A stretch of 64,000 bases of DNA from Trematomus loennbergii (taxonomy: Eukaryota > Chordata > Actinopteri > Perciformes > Nototheniidae): positions 434,001-498,000 of the forward strand of contig JAAOOA010000087.1 of NCBI GenBank assembly GCA_012861695.1, read 5' to 3'. Under the pieces are notes generated by a model. The model did no database searches and was not told the DNA's origin. It saw nothing but the letters and a program-made list of their open reading frames with translations. A program made the translations under genes and the position numbers. Below are positions 49,265-63,734 of this stretch, in pieces (position 1 is the first letter of the stretch; every line of letters starts with the position of its first letter).

Positions 49265-49470
49265 TGTTAACATTCATGTTACCAATTTGTGTTATTTGTT
49301 GTGCATGACTGGAAGTCAATAGCGTAACAGGTTAAAGGTCAATGATGGGTATAAATAAAGCCACGCCTCCAATGGGAGGGCCCGTTGAATGAAATGCCAC
49401 TGTCTCTGATGTTTCGTTACTCCTCCGCTTATTTGGATGCTAAACAGCAATGAAGTTATGCTTACTGACA
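49265..49470 (+). repeat. 5' LTR of the copia element
   Basis: 206 bp, TG...CA ends (TGTTAACATT ... CTTACTGACA). Contains a TATA-like 'gggtataaataaag'. Close match to the 3' LTR, apart from a few indels near both ends. Confidence 0.9.
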
Positions 49471-49484
49471 GGTTATGGGCCCAG
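49471..49484 (+). promoter_or_regulatory. Primer-binding site complementary to the initiator tRNA-Met anticodon arm
   Basis: GGTTATGGGCCCAG directly follows the 5' LTR. It is complementary to the CTGGGCCCATAACC anticodon-arm sequence of eukaryotic initiator tRNA-Met, not to a tRNA 3' end with CCA. Drosophila copia is known to prime from an internally cut tRNA-iMet half in this way. Confidence 0.8.
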
Positions 49485-49574
49485 AGACACCCAAATAAGT
49501 ATTTCCGGCGTTTGTTCACCGATGGAAAGTCGCAACGTAGCACGTGTGGTGGATTAGCAAGCTAAGCTAACGCC

Positions 49575-50400
49575 ATGAGCAGGTTGGGCGCAGGTTCCAG
49601 TACCCGCTGGTCTCGGTTAGTGTTTGACGGGGATGAAAAGAACTATGAATTGTGGAGACGAAATTCTTGGGCCATCTTCGCTTACAGGGACTGAAGAATA
49701 CTATTTTAAGGAGTCCTACGGACATAATTGAGGAAGATGAAGAGGCGGACGATGAAAGGAAAATGAAGAGGCTTGCAGAGCTTATCCAATTTCTAATGAG
49801 GGAGGTGGCGGATAATGGTCGGCAGGCATTGAAGATTTTAAGAGACATATATGCTGGCACAGGTAAACCACATATTATCAGCCTATATACTGAACTGACA
49901 TCACTCCTAAAGTCAAGCAGTGAAAGTGTGACGGAGTATATAATACGTGCAGAGACCGCCATCACCGCTTTGAGAAACGCGGAGGAGAAATTATGTGATG
50001 GGCTTCTTGTAGCAATGGTTTTGAAGGGACTGCCAGAATAATTTAAACCATTCGCCATACACATCACGCAAATTGACCAGATAATAAGTTTTGCTGAATT
50101 TAAGACTAAGCTCCGCAGCTATGAGGATACTGAGCGAATGCGCACACCGCCACCAGAGGACAACGTCATGAGGGCGCGGGAACAGTTGAGAGCGAGACGA
50201 CCCTCTGTACCAAGAGCATGGGATAAAGGAACCAAGTGTGCGGACATTGTTTGTTATAGATGCGGCGTGAGTGGACACAAGGCCGGAACGTGCCAACGTA
50301 AGCTGTGGTGCAGTCATTGTAAGAGCAACACGCATCGGATGCAGCCTGCAGGCGGAAGCAGCGACGGGAGGACGACGTGCGGAAAGCTTCGGATGAAACG
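49575..50400 (+). pseudogene. copia gag (capsid-nucleocapsid), broken
   Basis: Begins MSRLGAGSSTRW at 49575. A one-base loss near 49651 changes frame, and a TAA at 50039 interrupts the capsid-like helical region. The nucleocapsid end has a CCHC zinc knuckle (CYRCGVSGHKAGTC, near 50255-50295). Confidence 0.8.
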
Positions 50401-50718
50401 ACTGGCGAGGAGTATGCTTTCCGAGTCAACGACGTGGACAACAAGGTCCAGCCAGGGCGCAGCATCACCGAGAGAGGACTGATGGTGGACACAGGGGCGA
50501 CTTCACATATCGTCACGGATGTAACAAAGTTCAAGAGGTTTGATGATGACTTCCAGGCTGAATCCCACTGTGTGGAATTAGCTGATGGTACCAGATGCAA
50601 TGGTGTAGCAGGAGGAAGAGGGGACGCTGTTATTATTATGGTGGACAGCATGGGGAAAAGACACAAAACAACTCTGAAGAAGGCGTTGTACATCCCATCG
50701 TACCCCAAGACATTGTGA
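50401..50718 (+). pseudogene. copia protease region
   Basis: An aspartic-protease motif LMVDTGATSH near 50478-50510 marks the retropepsin active site (D-T-G). The frame is open through to 50718. Confidence 0.8.
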
Positions 50719-50859
50719 AAGCAACTACTACCAAAGGACAACGGTAACCTTCAAGCAGGGCAAAGACGTCCTGCAACACAAAGATGGTACAACATTTCAC
50801 ATTTATGAATTGAACAGACTTTATTTCTTGAACACAGTAAATGATGAATGTGATGACCA

Positions 50860-51520
50860 ATGCAACAGGTGTTATGATTTACAGACATGGCATGAGATCC
50901 TGGGACACTGTAATTATGATGATATTCAAAGTTACAGAATGTTGTTATGGCATGTCAGTTAAGGGTAAGGTAAACAACCTCCACATTGTGATGTATGCAC
51001 TAAAGGGAAGTTTACCCAAACCAGGAACAGGGAGCCTGATGTAAGAGCCAAAGCAGCTCTAGAGTTGGTGCACACAGATATAGCAGGACCAATAGATCCG
51101 CAATCCAGAGAAGGCTTTAAGTATGCTTTATCATTCACAGATGATTACTCCAGTGCAGTGTTTGTGTATTTCCTTAAAAACAAAAGTGACACAGTGCAAG
51201 CAACAGAGAGATTTCTGGCCGATACTGCCCCATACGGGAAAGTAAAATGTATCAGGTCAGACAATGGCACAGAGTTCACAGGGAAAACATTACCAAGCAT
51301 TAGCAGTAATAAGATTAGACATGAAAAGTCAGCACTGTATTCCCCACATCAAAATGGCACTGCTGAAAGGAATTGGCGCACACTTTTTGACATGGCCAGT
51401 TGCATGCTTATAGAAAATGAGATGCCAAAAAGTATGTGGACTTATGCAGTACAGACAGCAGCTGTAATAAGGAATAGATGCTTTAACACCGCACAAAACA
51501 GACACCTTACTTTATGCTGA
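50860..51520 (+). pseudogene. copia integrase
   Basis: An N-terminal zinc-binding region with TWHEILGH near 50885-50915 is followed by the catalytic core: HTDIAGP (first Asp), RSDNGTEFTG (second Asp) and HQNGTAERNWRTL (Glu), a D-D-E triad. The frame stops at 51520 and again changes before the hAT insertion at 51646. Confidence 0.9.
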
Positions 51521-51645
51521 CAGGTAGACGGCCTAACCTTTCCAGAATGCACAAGTTTGGGTCATGTGCTATGCCTATAAGCAAGACAAAAATAAACTGG
51601 ACTCAAGGTGTGAAGAGGAATTTTTGTTGGATATGACAAAAATAG

Positions 51646-52626
<981 letters not shown>

Positions 52627-52634
52627 AAAAATAG

Positions 52635-54519
52635 TCCAGTCTACATGGTCTATTTCCCTTACAGTGGAAAAGTGCAAAAATCTAGACTTGTGAAGTTTGT
52701 GACCAAGACCAATTCAGAAAGAGAAACACAAACAGAAACCGTCTCTGATGATGATTTTGAGGTACAGAACAAGTCTGGCAAAATCAAGCGTGATACTAAC
52801 GTAAGTCCAGTATCTATACCTGTGGTAACAGAGACAGAAGACGACAAGAGTGAGCTTAGGCGTTATCCTTCAAGAGTGAGGAAGAAGCCAGCTTACTTAT
52901 GTGACAGTGTATGTGGTAAGGAAAGTGAGGATCAGCTACTGACAAATATTGACTATTGTTACAGATTAATGTGCAATATCCCTTTAACATTTAGGGAGGC
53001 TGTAACTTCATCTGAGTCAAAACAATGGGTTATTGCAATGGATGAAGAAATGCAATCACTAAAAGAGAATGACACATTTATCCTGACCAACTTACCTCAA
53101 GATGAGAAAGCAGTGGGGAGTAAATGGGTGTATGATATCAAAACCAATGTTGATGGATCCGGAAGATACAAGGCACGATATGTAGCCAAGGGATACAGTC
53201 AGAAGAGGGGTGAAAACTATGATGAGACATTTTCACCTACCGCTAACCTCACCAGTATCAGAGTGTTAATGCAAAAAGCAGCACAGGAAAATCTGATTTT
53301 ACACCAAATGGATGTTAAAACTGCTTACCTACATGCACCAATAGACTGTGAGATATACATGGACCAGCCAGAGGGTTTTAGGTCAAATCTAGTAAAGGTG
53401 AAAAGTTGGTGTACAAGCTAGAAAAGTCACTATATGGGCTTAAACAGTCAGGCAGAAATTGGAACAAATGCTACATGAGTATCTGAGTGAAAATGAGTTC
53501 CTACAGAACCCTGCTGACCATTGTGTTTACACAAAAGAACTGGAAACTGGAAAGTGATAATGATAATATGGGTTGATGATATAATCATTGCAGCTAGTGA
53601 TAACAATGCATTGAAAGTTGTTAAAGAGATGCTCACAGCTAAATTCAGGATGAAGGACTTGGGGAAACTAAAACATTTCCTTGGCATTGATTTTGATCAA
53701 ACTGATTCATGTGTAAAGATGTCACAGAAGAAATATGTGAACAAAATACTTGAAAGGTTTAACATGCAGGATTGTAAACCGAGAGCGACACCTTGTGAGC
53801 AAAAACTGAACTACTTGGATGATGCTGTACCGATGAAGGATGTTAGAATGTACAGAGAGGCAGTAGGTAGCCTGATCTACCTAGCTGTGTGCACGAGGCC
53901 TGATTTGAGTTTTGTTGTCAGTAAACTGTCCCAGTATTTTTCTGAGCCGACAGAAGAGCAATGGATTACTGTAAAACATGTACTGAGATATTTGAAAGGT
54001 ACAATCGACAGGGAACTGTGTTACCGGAAATGTAAGAGTGAAAAACTGGGCTTACATGCTTACAGCGATGCAGATTGGGCTGCTGATCTAACCGACAGAC
54101 GTAGTATGTCAGGTTATTGTGTTAGCCTTAATGAGAGCGGGCCACTGGTTTCCTGGAAAACCAAAAAGCAGCCAACTGTTGCTTTATCAACTTGTGAAGC
54201 CGAGTATATGGCTTTAGCAGCTACTATGCAGGAGTGTATGTACTTAATACAACTTCTAGAGGGCATTGACAAATGTGAATATACACTACCTACGATTTAC
54301 GAAGACAACCAGGGCACAATAGCGTTGGCAAAGAATCCTGTTAACAGACAGAGATGCAAGCATATTGACATTAAGTATCATTTTCTGAGGTCAACTGTGG
54401 AAGGGGGAAAAACAAATCTGATTTATTGTCCAACAGGCCAGATGGTGGCAGATGTTATGACAAAACCTGCACCAAAGTTTAAGTTGATTAAGTTTGCAAA
54501 GTTTATGTTTGGTGAGTAA
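52635..54519 (+). pseudogene. copia reverse transcriptase and RNase H
   Basis: Open to 53421 (copia RT start with GSKWVYDIK, KARYVAKGYSQ and HQMDVKTAYLH), then frameshifted near 53421-53550, then open for 332 codons. The RT catalytic box is WVDD (53569-53580) where YVDD is usual. RNase H follows with YSDADWAADL, STCEAEYMAL and EDNQGTIALA, holding the D-E-D acidic residues. It ends at 54519, about 75 bases before the 3' LTR. Confidence 0.9.
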
Positions 54520-54585
54520 CAATTTCTGTAAGGTAGAGAACCTTATAATGTTTTTATTTGTTAAAAGACCACAAATGTGTTATCA

Positions 54586-54593
54586 AGTGGGGA
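54586..54593 (+). promoter_or_regulatory. Polypurine tract of the copia element
   Basis: AGTGGGGA immediately before the TG of the 3' LTR; the usual plus-strand priming site, interrupted by a single T. Confidence 0.55.
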
Positions 54594-54811
54594 TGTTAAC
54601 ATTCAGGTAAATATGTTACCAATTTGTGTTATGTGTTGTGCATGACTGGAAGCCAATAGCGTAACAGGTTAAAGGTCAATGATGGGTATAAATAAAGCCA
54701 CGCCTCCAATGGGAGGGCCCGTTGAATGAAATGCCACTGTCTCTGATGTTTCGTTACTCCTCCGCTTATTTGGATGCTAACAGCAATGAAGTTATGCTTA
54801 CTCTGCTAACA
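54594..54811 (+). repeat. 3' LTR of the copia element
   Basis: 218 bp. It differs from the 5' LTR by a short insertion near its start (gtaaatat) and by a slightly longer end (ctctgctaaca versus ctgaca), plus a few single-base changes. Confidence 0.9.
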
Positions 54812-55535
54812 GATTTAAATAGTTTATAAAGCTTCAGAAGAACCAAATCTATCAGACAAATGTAGTGAAGTAGAACTGGAAATAGTTAAGTAGATGTTTT
54901 TAAGCTACTTTCCCTAAGTTGAGAACTAGTGAAAACTGTACTTCAGTAAGTACATTTAAAAAAAATAACATTCTTTGTTCCTTTTTTTTTTAATCCATTG
55001 AGGCTTTGTTCAAACTTTACAAGCAGTGTGCAGAGAGGTGGACGAAATACAATTAACATAACACAACAGACAGCTGAGATGTAACATTTTAATTTCCCTA
55101 GTTTGTGAAACCACTGCAGCCTAATGTTTAATGATCAGATATTGTTGATTCTCCAAGTAACTGTAAATACATTTTGTACAAATATCCTATAATTCAATAA
55201 TCAATCCTGAACTTCCCCTTTAAAACACACCAGAGACCCATCATTTTCCCCTCAATTGAAAATTATTTTAAAAAATATATATATATACAGTATTTTACTA
55301 ATGAAAAGGAGTGCATTACTTCCACTAGTGATGATCACTTCAAGTCATGACGGCAGGAAGTGCAATCCGTAGAATAAACTAGAGTACATTAGAACATACT
55401 CATAGTATTTTTGTGTGTTTTTATGCGTCTCATCAAGGTGAACCATATGTGATCAGATTCTGAAAAATGTACAATGTGTACAAGTACATAATTTTAGTGA
55501 GAGTGAATCTTTCTGAAGAAAATCAAATGGTTGTT

Positions 55536-57209
<1,674 letters not shown>

Positions 57210-57990
57210 CTATTTGCCAGTTCATAGAGTCCTACTATGAACCCGAAAATGTAAACTACCCCAACGTTTTATGTTAGAAATGACATACATAGACCAATGA
57301 CAACCAAAAACATTTAGATTTTTTCTGTAAGAATTCAAATTCAAGTTCAAATGAAATCTGGAAAATCATAGCAGCATTCGTTTAAACTCTAAGAAACACA
57401 ATGTGTAAGCTCTAATACTGTTGGGGGATTTTGCCGTTGTTGAACAGAGGAGTGAAACCTCCTGCTGAGCATCACTGAAGTTAATACTAGTTGTTAAAAA
57501 ACAGTAAACGTTATCAGCTTCAAAAGGCAGACAGCAGTTACTACAGAAACAGGTTCAAAGCTCAAGGCTACTTACCACAGTGTGTACAAATTATATAAGA
57601 TGAAACTGTAATTGTCATGCCTTTTATAAGCAAACTTGTAACATAACACCAGATCCCTTGCTTTGGACAGTCCAGAACAAATCTACTATTTAGATTCTAC
57701 TTTGTTTAATAGAGTCAATTATAAAGATGTTTTCAAATACAGGAAATATGAAAATAAGTATAAGCTAATGCTAGCTTTGACTGTATGCTCTCTAACCTAA
57801 CTTAACCAGAGTTTACATTGTAGTTATATTGTTGGCTGTTGCTAATGTAAATGTTGAGGTTTTTATCTTAACTGACACATTTATATATATAATATTCTTT
57901 ATATGGTAAAATGTGTAATACAGTCAGATTCTGATTTTAATCCAACTTTGACTAAATATTTAGTAAGTGATGTGTCTGTAGTGTACTCAC

Positions 57991-58112
57991 CAGTGTTTGC
58001 AGAGTCCTGCTGTGTTGTTGATAAAAAGCTGCTGGATTCAGTTGAGTGTTTCTTCAGAGAAACAGAGACTTGTCTCGGCTGCTGCTCTGCTGTCGCTCAG
58101 ACAAACTTCAGC
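57991..58112 (-). other. 5'UTR exon of TRIM copy 4
   Basis: GTGAGT donor at 57985-57990 on the minus strand; conserved body. Confidence 0.6.
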
Positions 58113-58117
58113 TTTCA

Positions 58118-58135
58118 TTTCGGGAAATGAAACTC
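58118..58135 (-). promoter_or_regulatory. Decayed GAS/ISRE, TRIM copy 4
   Basis: Both motifs are one base short (TTTCGGGAA; GAAATGAAACT). It marks the same promoter position as the intact version in copy 2. Confidence 0.4.
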
Positions 58136-58436
58136 TTCTCTTACAGTGTGGTCACCTTCAGTGGCAGTTTGCAAGAGGGAGTGGAGGAAGAACTATTGAG
58201 GCTTGTTATTTAACTTTGTGACGATGCATTTTACAGCTGATCCAAGAGGCTTTTCAAATAGTGTATTGAGCATAAGTAGGAATATGTTCTCAATACATAA
58301 AGGACATCTCTTTACACATCTGGAGATTTATAGCTATATTTCACAACGCTGTGTTATGGTCCCTGTTTAAGAGCAGCTGGTGAAACACTTCCTCCTCCCT
58401 GAACAGACTCTTTGAAAATGGGTCTTGTAAGAAATA

Positions 58437-59255
58437 AAATCAATGTTTATATGGCGTAATTTAAATTAAATCCACTGTTTTAATTTAAAGCTATTTTTAT
58501 TCTGAAAACCGGAAGTTCACACAATGACTTCCGGTTTTTAGTAAATATTGTTAGCTTCAATTTAAGGTTAGCATTAGCATGTGGCTAATACTGTGATTGG
58601 TTTAGTGAATTTAAGGATAAATGACACGTGTTGTTGCACACTAAACACACTGGCCGTTTCTCAATTGTGAGGATGCTGGCTTGGTAGCATAGCCGAGCCG
58701 AGCATCTTGCTTCAGAAGCAAGGCAAGAATACTTCCTGCCATTCGGAAAATGAAGAGTGGAACAGGCTAGCAAGTGTGCAGGTGTGCGTCATATGAGAGG
58801 CCCCGCCTTACATCAAATTTCCCCCAAACCAAGGACGCGGCCTCGGTGGAATTCTAAGTATGCTGGAGATTGGAAGAGTCCTTCGGCGGCACTCGATGAC
58901 GTAGCATCCTTGAAATATTGGCTTGGAAGCCAATATCCTCGTCTTTAACACTACACTTAGTGACGCTGCAATACTATTATTGGTGAATATTAAATAAATG
59001 CACCGTTTTATTTTGAAAAGCTTTATTTTGAAGGAAACCCTGATGTTTACATTACGTCACTTCCTGTTTCAGAGAAAGAGGGGCCCTTTCTCATTTAAAA
59101 GATTTTCCCTCCTCGACTCCTCGAATCCTCGGTCCTCCGGTACTGACCCGGAAATGAATTTCAGCGCGCCATGTTGAAGGACATCTCATTTCTCTAAGCT
59201 CTAAATGCACATCGAGGACCGAGGATCGAGCGTCGAGGAGGCTCTCTGGAGGAGC
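58437..59255. other. Repeat-derived non-coding sequence
   Basis: No gene. A 12-bp stem inverted repeat with 'accggaagt' lies at 58505-58538. 58650-59250 has the 'tcctcgactcctcg' style of a common fish DNA-transposon remnant. Confidence 0.5.
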
Positions 59256-59565
59256 TATAGAGTGGCGAAGTCCCTCCCACTTACTTCCGGGTATGGGACC
59301 TTATTTCGGAAAATTATGCATTGAAGTCAATGGGGAGAGAAAACTTATCTTTCGATCCCGTTTGAATTGTGCCATGAATTACACATATGATGTTTGTCAA
59401 TCTTAAAAATAATTTCCATGTAAAAAAAGTCACAGTTTGTCTTAAAACTGTTGAAATATAAGACTTTGAAAAAACGAAACTAGAAAGACTACAAATCCCA
59501 GAGTCGCGTAAGTGATGTCACAATTGAGACACTACGATACACGTATAATACCGTATATATACGAT

Positions 59566-59602
59566 CAGCGCCATATAGATAGAATCTATCTATATGGCGC
59601 TG
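59566..59602. repeat. Near-perfect 37-bp palindrome
   Basis: cagcgccatatagatag, then AAT, then its exact reverse complement. It lies 25 bases before the THAP ATG. Confidence 0.9.
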
Positions 59603-59627
59603 GCTCAGATAAGATAACTTTCACAAG

Positions 59628-59729
59628 ATGCCTGTGTGCTTAGTACCAGGTTGTTATTATACCAGCAATGAGTCTTGCTCGTTCTTTCGCTTCCCGTCTG
59701 ATGAAAGAGGAGTGTGTAGATCAAGTTAG
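59628..59729 (+). pseudogene. THAP zinc-finger N-terminus (fragment)
   Basis: MPVCLVPGCYYTSNESC followed by SFFRFPSDE: the C-x4-C start and the FxRFP box of THAP fingers, which bind DNA in P-element-type transposases and THAP proteins. It stops after 33 codons, so the second half (CxxH, AVPTIF-like end) is missing or lies in another exon not seen. Confidence 0.65.
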
Positions 59730-60407
59730 CTACCTAGCTAGTAGCTAGCACGTTAGTTAGCATTACAGCCTTGTCATTTTTATTAGCCTTAACATGAAGT
59801 AACATTAAGTAACCCAAAATGTTAAACAGTAAGAGTAGTAGTCATATTTCGTGAACCCTTTGAATAGTACTGTCACCGGTGTGATCATTCTATAATACAC
59901 CATTTAAGCCCGGGGGAGAAATGCTAACGCTAACGCTAGCGATCTTCTCTACTTCATGCTATCTGCACAAATGGTTGACATTAAACATTAAAACGACCGG
60001 CAGTTCAGAGAGAATCGAAGGCAGGCAGGCAGCTTTGCATGACATTCTTCAGGACGTGTTTCATTGTGGTGATAGTGTGAGGGTAGCCAATCGGTTTGTT
60101 GACAGTAGTGACGGCCATCTTGGTGACGTGTGTTGTTCTGTGAGACCAGAGATGTAGTTCATTGAGCGGTTCACACAAACAAATGTGTTACTTCACAGTT
60201 TTACGACACATTTTATTTTTTTTTACTTGCAAAATTATCTTTTAAATTGACAAACATCATATGTGTAATTCGTGGCACAATTCAAACGGGATCGAAAGAT
60301 AATCTTTCTCTCTCCATTGACTTCAATGCATAACTTTTCCGAAATAAGGTCAACCGGAAGGGGAGGGACTTCGCCACTCTATAATCGAGGATACACTGAT
60401 GGGTCCT

Positions 60408-63104
60408 CCCATGGATGTATAATAAGAACTGGATACAGCGTGGGAGGCGGGGCCTCATTCATTCCTATGAGAGTTGCTCATTGGCGCATGATGATAAAAT
60501 GGCCCAACTTTTGAGAGAGCGAAACGTCACAGATTACCCGTCATGCCTGAGAAGTACCCGTATGTGCGCTCATAGCGCATGCGCAACTTTAACCACGCTC
60601 CCCAAAATGCTCGTTCACATCAAGCACATCAATTTCAAGAGAAGAAGAGAAGAAGAAGCACGTAACAGCACCGCGCTTTCATGACAGCATGGTAATGGAT
60701 TGTTATTATGATGGATTTGATATTAACGAGGCGGCCGTGGCAGTTAGCAGCTAGCTAGTAATTATGCTAATTTACACATCAGTCGTTATGTAGGCTACTT
60801 TTATATTACGCTGATGTAACAGGATCTAGTGATATCCAAGCAACAGAGCTTAATTTAGCATGATACTTGTGTGGGTTGTAGCCATAGACTGTATATATAA
60901 AGGTTGTAGCCTACATGAAACCACTTGGTAATATATACAAATATATGTATTTGGAGTTATGATCAATTGTGATTTCAATCTTTATCTAAAAAGTAAAGCT
61001 GATGATGGATACTGTGGTGGAGTTAAAATAACAATAGCCTATTTCTCTTTGAAATGTGATGGAGAAAAAGAATAGTAACTGTGATTATTCATGTTAAGTA
61101 CCCAACAAGTAACTAAAACGTATAATACTTGAAGGAAAGGTGTAACATGTTTCCATAAATACCAATATCACAGACTACAACACAAACTATAACACCCCTT
61201 GTTGTTAAATACCAACCATGTGTGTATATATTATATTATATATATATATTTATATATATATATGTATATATATACATATTATATATTTATATATATATAT
61301 ACATATATGCCGCTAAAACTGTGTAATATACCAGGCTGCTAAATCCTCCAAACTGTTACAGGATGTGTATTTTGTAAAATGTGTAACTTTTTTTATTATA
61401 ATTTCTGGTTTTTAATCTTTAATACTTTTTGTATGCATACTTTAAGTAACATTAGGCTGTCTTTGGCTCTTTTCTGCTGTAACAATGTAAATGTATTCTG
61501 ATTCTGATCTAATTGATATGTTTTTGTCACAGTTTGTTTCCCTATATTGCGACACTTGTTTTGTTTAAGATTATTTCTCCTTTTTTTACAGACATCCCCA
61601 ACCATAGTGGAATGTTGTAAAGGATTGCATTGATCCGTGCATCAATACCTTCACCCAGCTTTGAGGCCTCCAATGAATGAAATCATCTTGTGGCTGGGAA
61701 AAATGTGAAAAAATAAATCTCACAAAGAGTGACTTTCTGGTGTAATCATTATAATATCAAAGACAAGCACTTTTAGTAACAATATATAAAATCATTCAGC
61801 AGCAGAGGTTGGGGTGAAAACAGCATTTCTCATCACATCTCCTCTTCGTCCCATCTCCTTTCATCATATCCAGTGCCAGGAGAGCTAATCCAAAGACCTC
61901 ATCACACCTCCTCTTCATCCCATCTCCTCATCAAATCCAGATCTTCAGCATCATCACCAGTGTCTAGACCCCGGGGGGTTCCCTATATGCTCACAGCTGC
62001 ATTTCCCCCTTTAGATATACCATTTCAGGATCGGGGTCTAATCGCCAAAGACTTAACATTTATCATATGGCATGTGTCAATAAATGTTCTTTAAACAAAA
62101 TGAAGTCTCTCCTGATTTAACTGTCTGGACCCCATCCTCAACTTTTTTTCAAACCATAACATGCCTTCAGAGGGCTTTCCTGTTGATCATGTTTGGTGGA
62201 TTTTTTAATAGAATCATTGTAATCAATATTATATTACCTTTTAATCTATATAAATTGTATTAAAATTGTTGTCACTATTTTTTTCACCTAGTTCTACTAT
62301 GCCAGCCATCAGAGGTATACATTTTGTAACATCTCTTTTAGGTTTCATTTCTTATTTTTATGAATTTCTATATAAAATGCTGATTTCTACCTGAAATGCT
62401 TATGTATTTTTAATTACATTTTCGTAGAGCTTTGACTTTTTCAGCTGAATAAATATTATAACTCTAGATGGTTTTGTTCAGCATTGCCAGCTTCACTGTT
62501 GAGCTTTATGTTGTGCCCAGCATTCTCCTGTGCTCTCAAATCAAAATGTGGATAAGCATAAAACAACACTCAAATAAACACTACAATACAACTTGTTATT
62601 TGACACACACAAGGTTGTTCATTTGTGTGTATAAATATACAACACAGGCTATATACATATATATATACATATACAAGTATAATTAATACAACTGTTAATT
62701 TGATTAGAGCTTTGACACATATATCTTTATTTATATATGTATAAGTATGACGACTTCCTCGGGCGATATCATGGTATAGCTAATTCATCTGGGTCAAAAC
62801 GTGTTGTGCCCACATGCAAAGGTTGTAAACTCTGGTTTATCCCTGCGTGGTATTATAGTAATAGCAAACAGCAACGTTCAACTCCTTTAATGGTTATTGC
62901 AAGTGCAATAAGAAGCTACAGGGACGTTAATCTACGTCGGTAATATTAACTTTATTTAATACAAGATTTACATCATACAGCCCATGTAGTATAATATTTT
63001 ACAAATGATGAATTACAGCAAACATGTGCAATATATCCATTATTACAGCTCCGTGGGCTGGCAGTAAGGCGATATGGGTCCGTTCTTATTGTGCATCCAT
63101 GGGT
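60408..63104. mobile_element. Possible 2.7-kb DNA element with 'ccatggatg' inverted ends
   Basis: 60408-60433 and 63079-63103 are inverted copies with a few mismatches ('ccatggatgtataataagaac' against the complement of 'gttcttattgtgcatccatgg'). The interior has an AT-rich patch and short frames without domains. Confidence 0.45.
61225..61310. repeat. TA-rich microsatellite
   Basis: Interrupted (TA)n with internal palindromes; no other content. Confidence 0.8.
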
Positions 63105-63449
63105 AAAGGTAAAACTCATGTAGTACTGAACACGTCACATCACATGAACGTGCCGGGCGGCGCGGTCCCGTGGGTTAGATGCGCGTTCATAATGCAGAGG
63201 GAAATAACTCTCAGAATAACGTTATTAGCACACTTGAGGAACGAATGTTTTTAATAAGGGCTATACAAGTGTTCATACTGGGTAGTTTATTTAGTTTAAA
63301 AAAAATTATCCAACGATTTACAGACCACTCTTTCCCATGTAAGTCAATGGGAAAAAGTGTTTCCGGGCCTGGCAACCAAACGGAAGTGTAGTACCGCCGT
63401 TTGGCCACCACGAATATTTTCATCTGAGTCCGGCGCACATCCTGGGGGC

Positions 63450-63633
63450 TTGCTACCTGCCTGTCAGCCTTCCATCTGTGCACAAACTTATCTCGTGCCC
63501 TCATTGGTCACGTGCGTTCGTGTGTGTTGGAGGAGGGGCTCTGTAAGGAAGTGGCAGATTTTTTCCGGTTGTGTATTTTCAAATTCCAGCGCACTCGAGC
63601 TGGTTTCTCCAAAATCACCTACCCCACCTTTAA
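63450..63633. mobile_element. MITE 'ctaccccacctttaa' fragment
   Basis: One end of the 28080-28449 family, shared 'aagtggcagattttttccgg' and terminus 'cctaccccacctttaa'. The other end is missing. Confidence 0.65.
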
Positions 63634-63734
63634 GGTCAAAATATAATATTTGTAAATCTGACTCTGAAAGAGTCAGTGCCTCACCAGCCATGAACCTCAC
63701 CGCACGTCACTGCCACAAACTGAATCAGAATGAT

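Larger units (their letters stand above)
59256..60383. mobile_element. DNA transposon remnant with about 150-bp inverted ends and THAP fragment
   Basis: Ends 59256-59412 and 60225-60383 are inverted copies. The outer 23 bases are perfect (tatagagtggcgaagtcc...) and most of the rest is conserved ('gatcccgtttgaattgtg'). An internal THAP start suggests a P-element-like origin. No exact target duplication was found. Confidence 0.75.

Noticed and set aside
62737..62943. A second THAP or zinc-finger gene (CKGCKLWFIPAW)
   Set aside because: The CxxC alone is not enough; no matching His/Cys pair or FRFP box is present.
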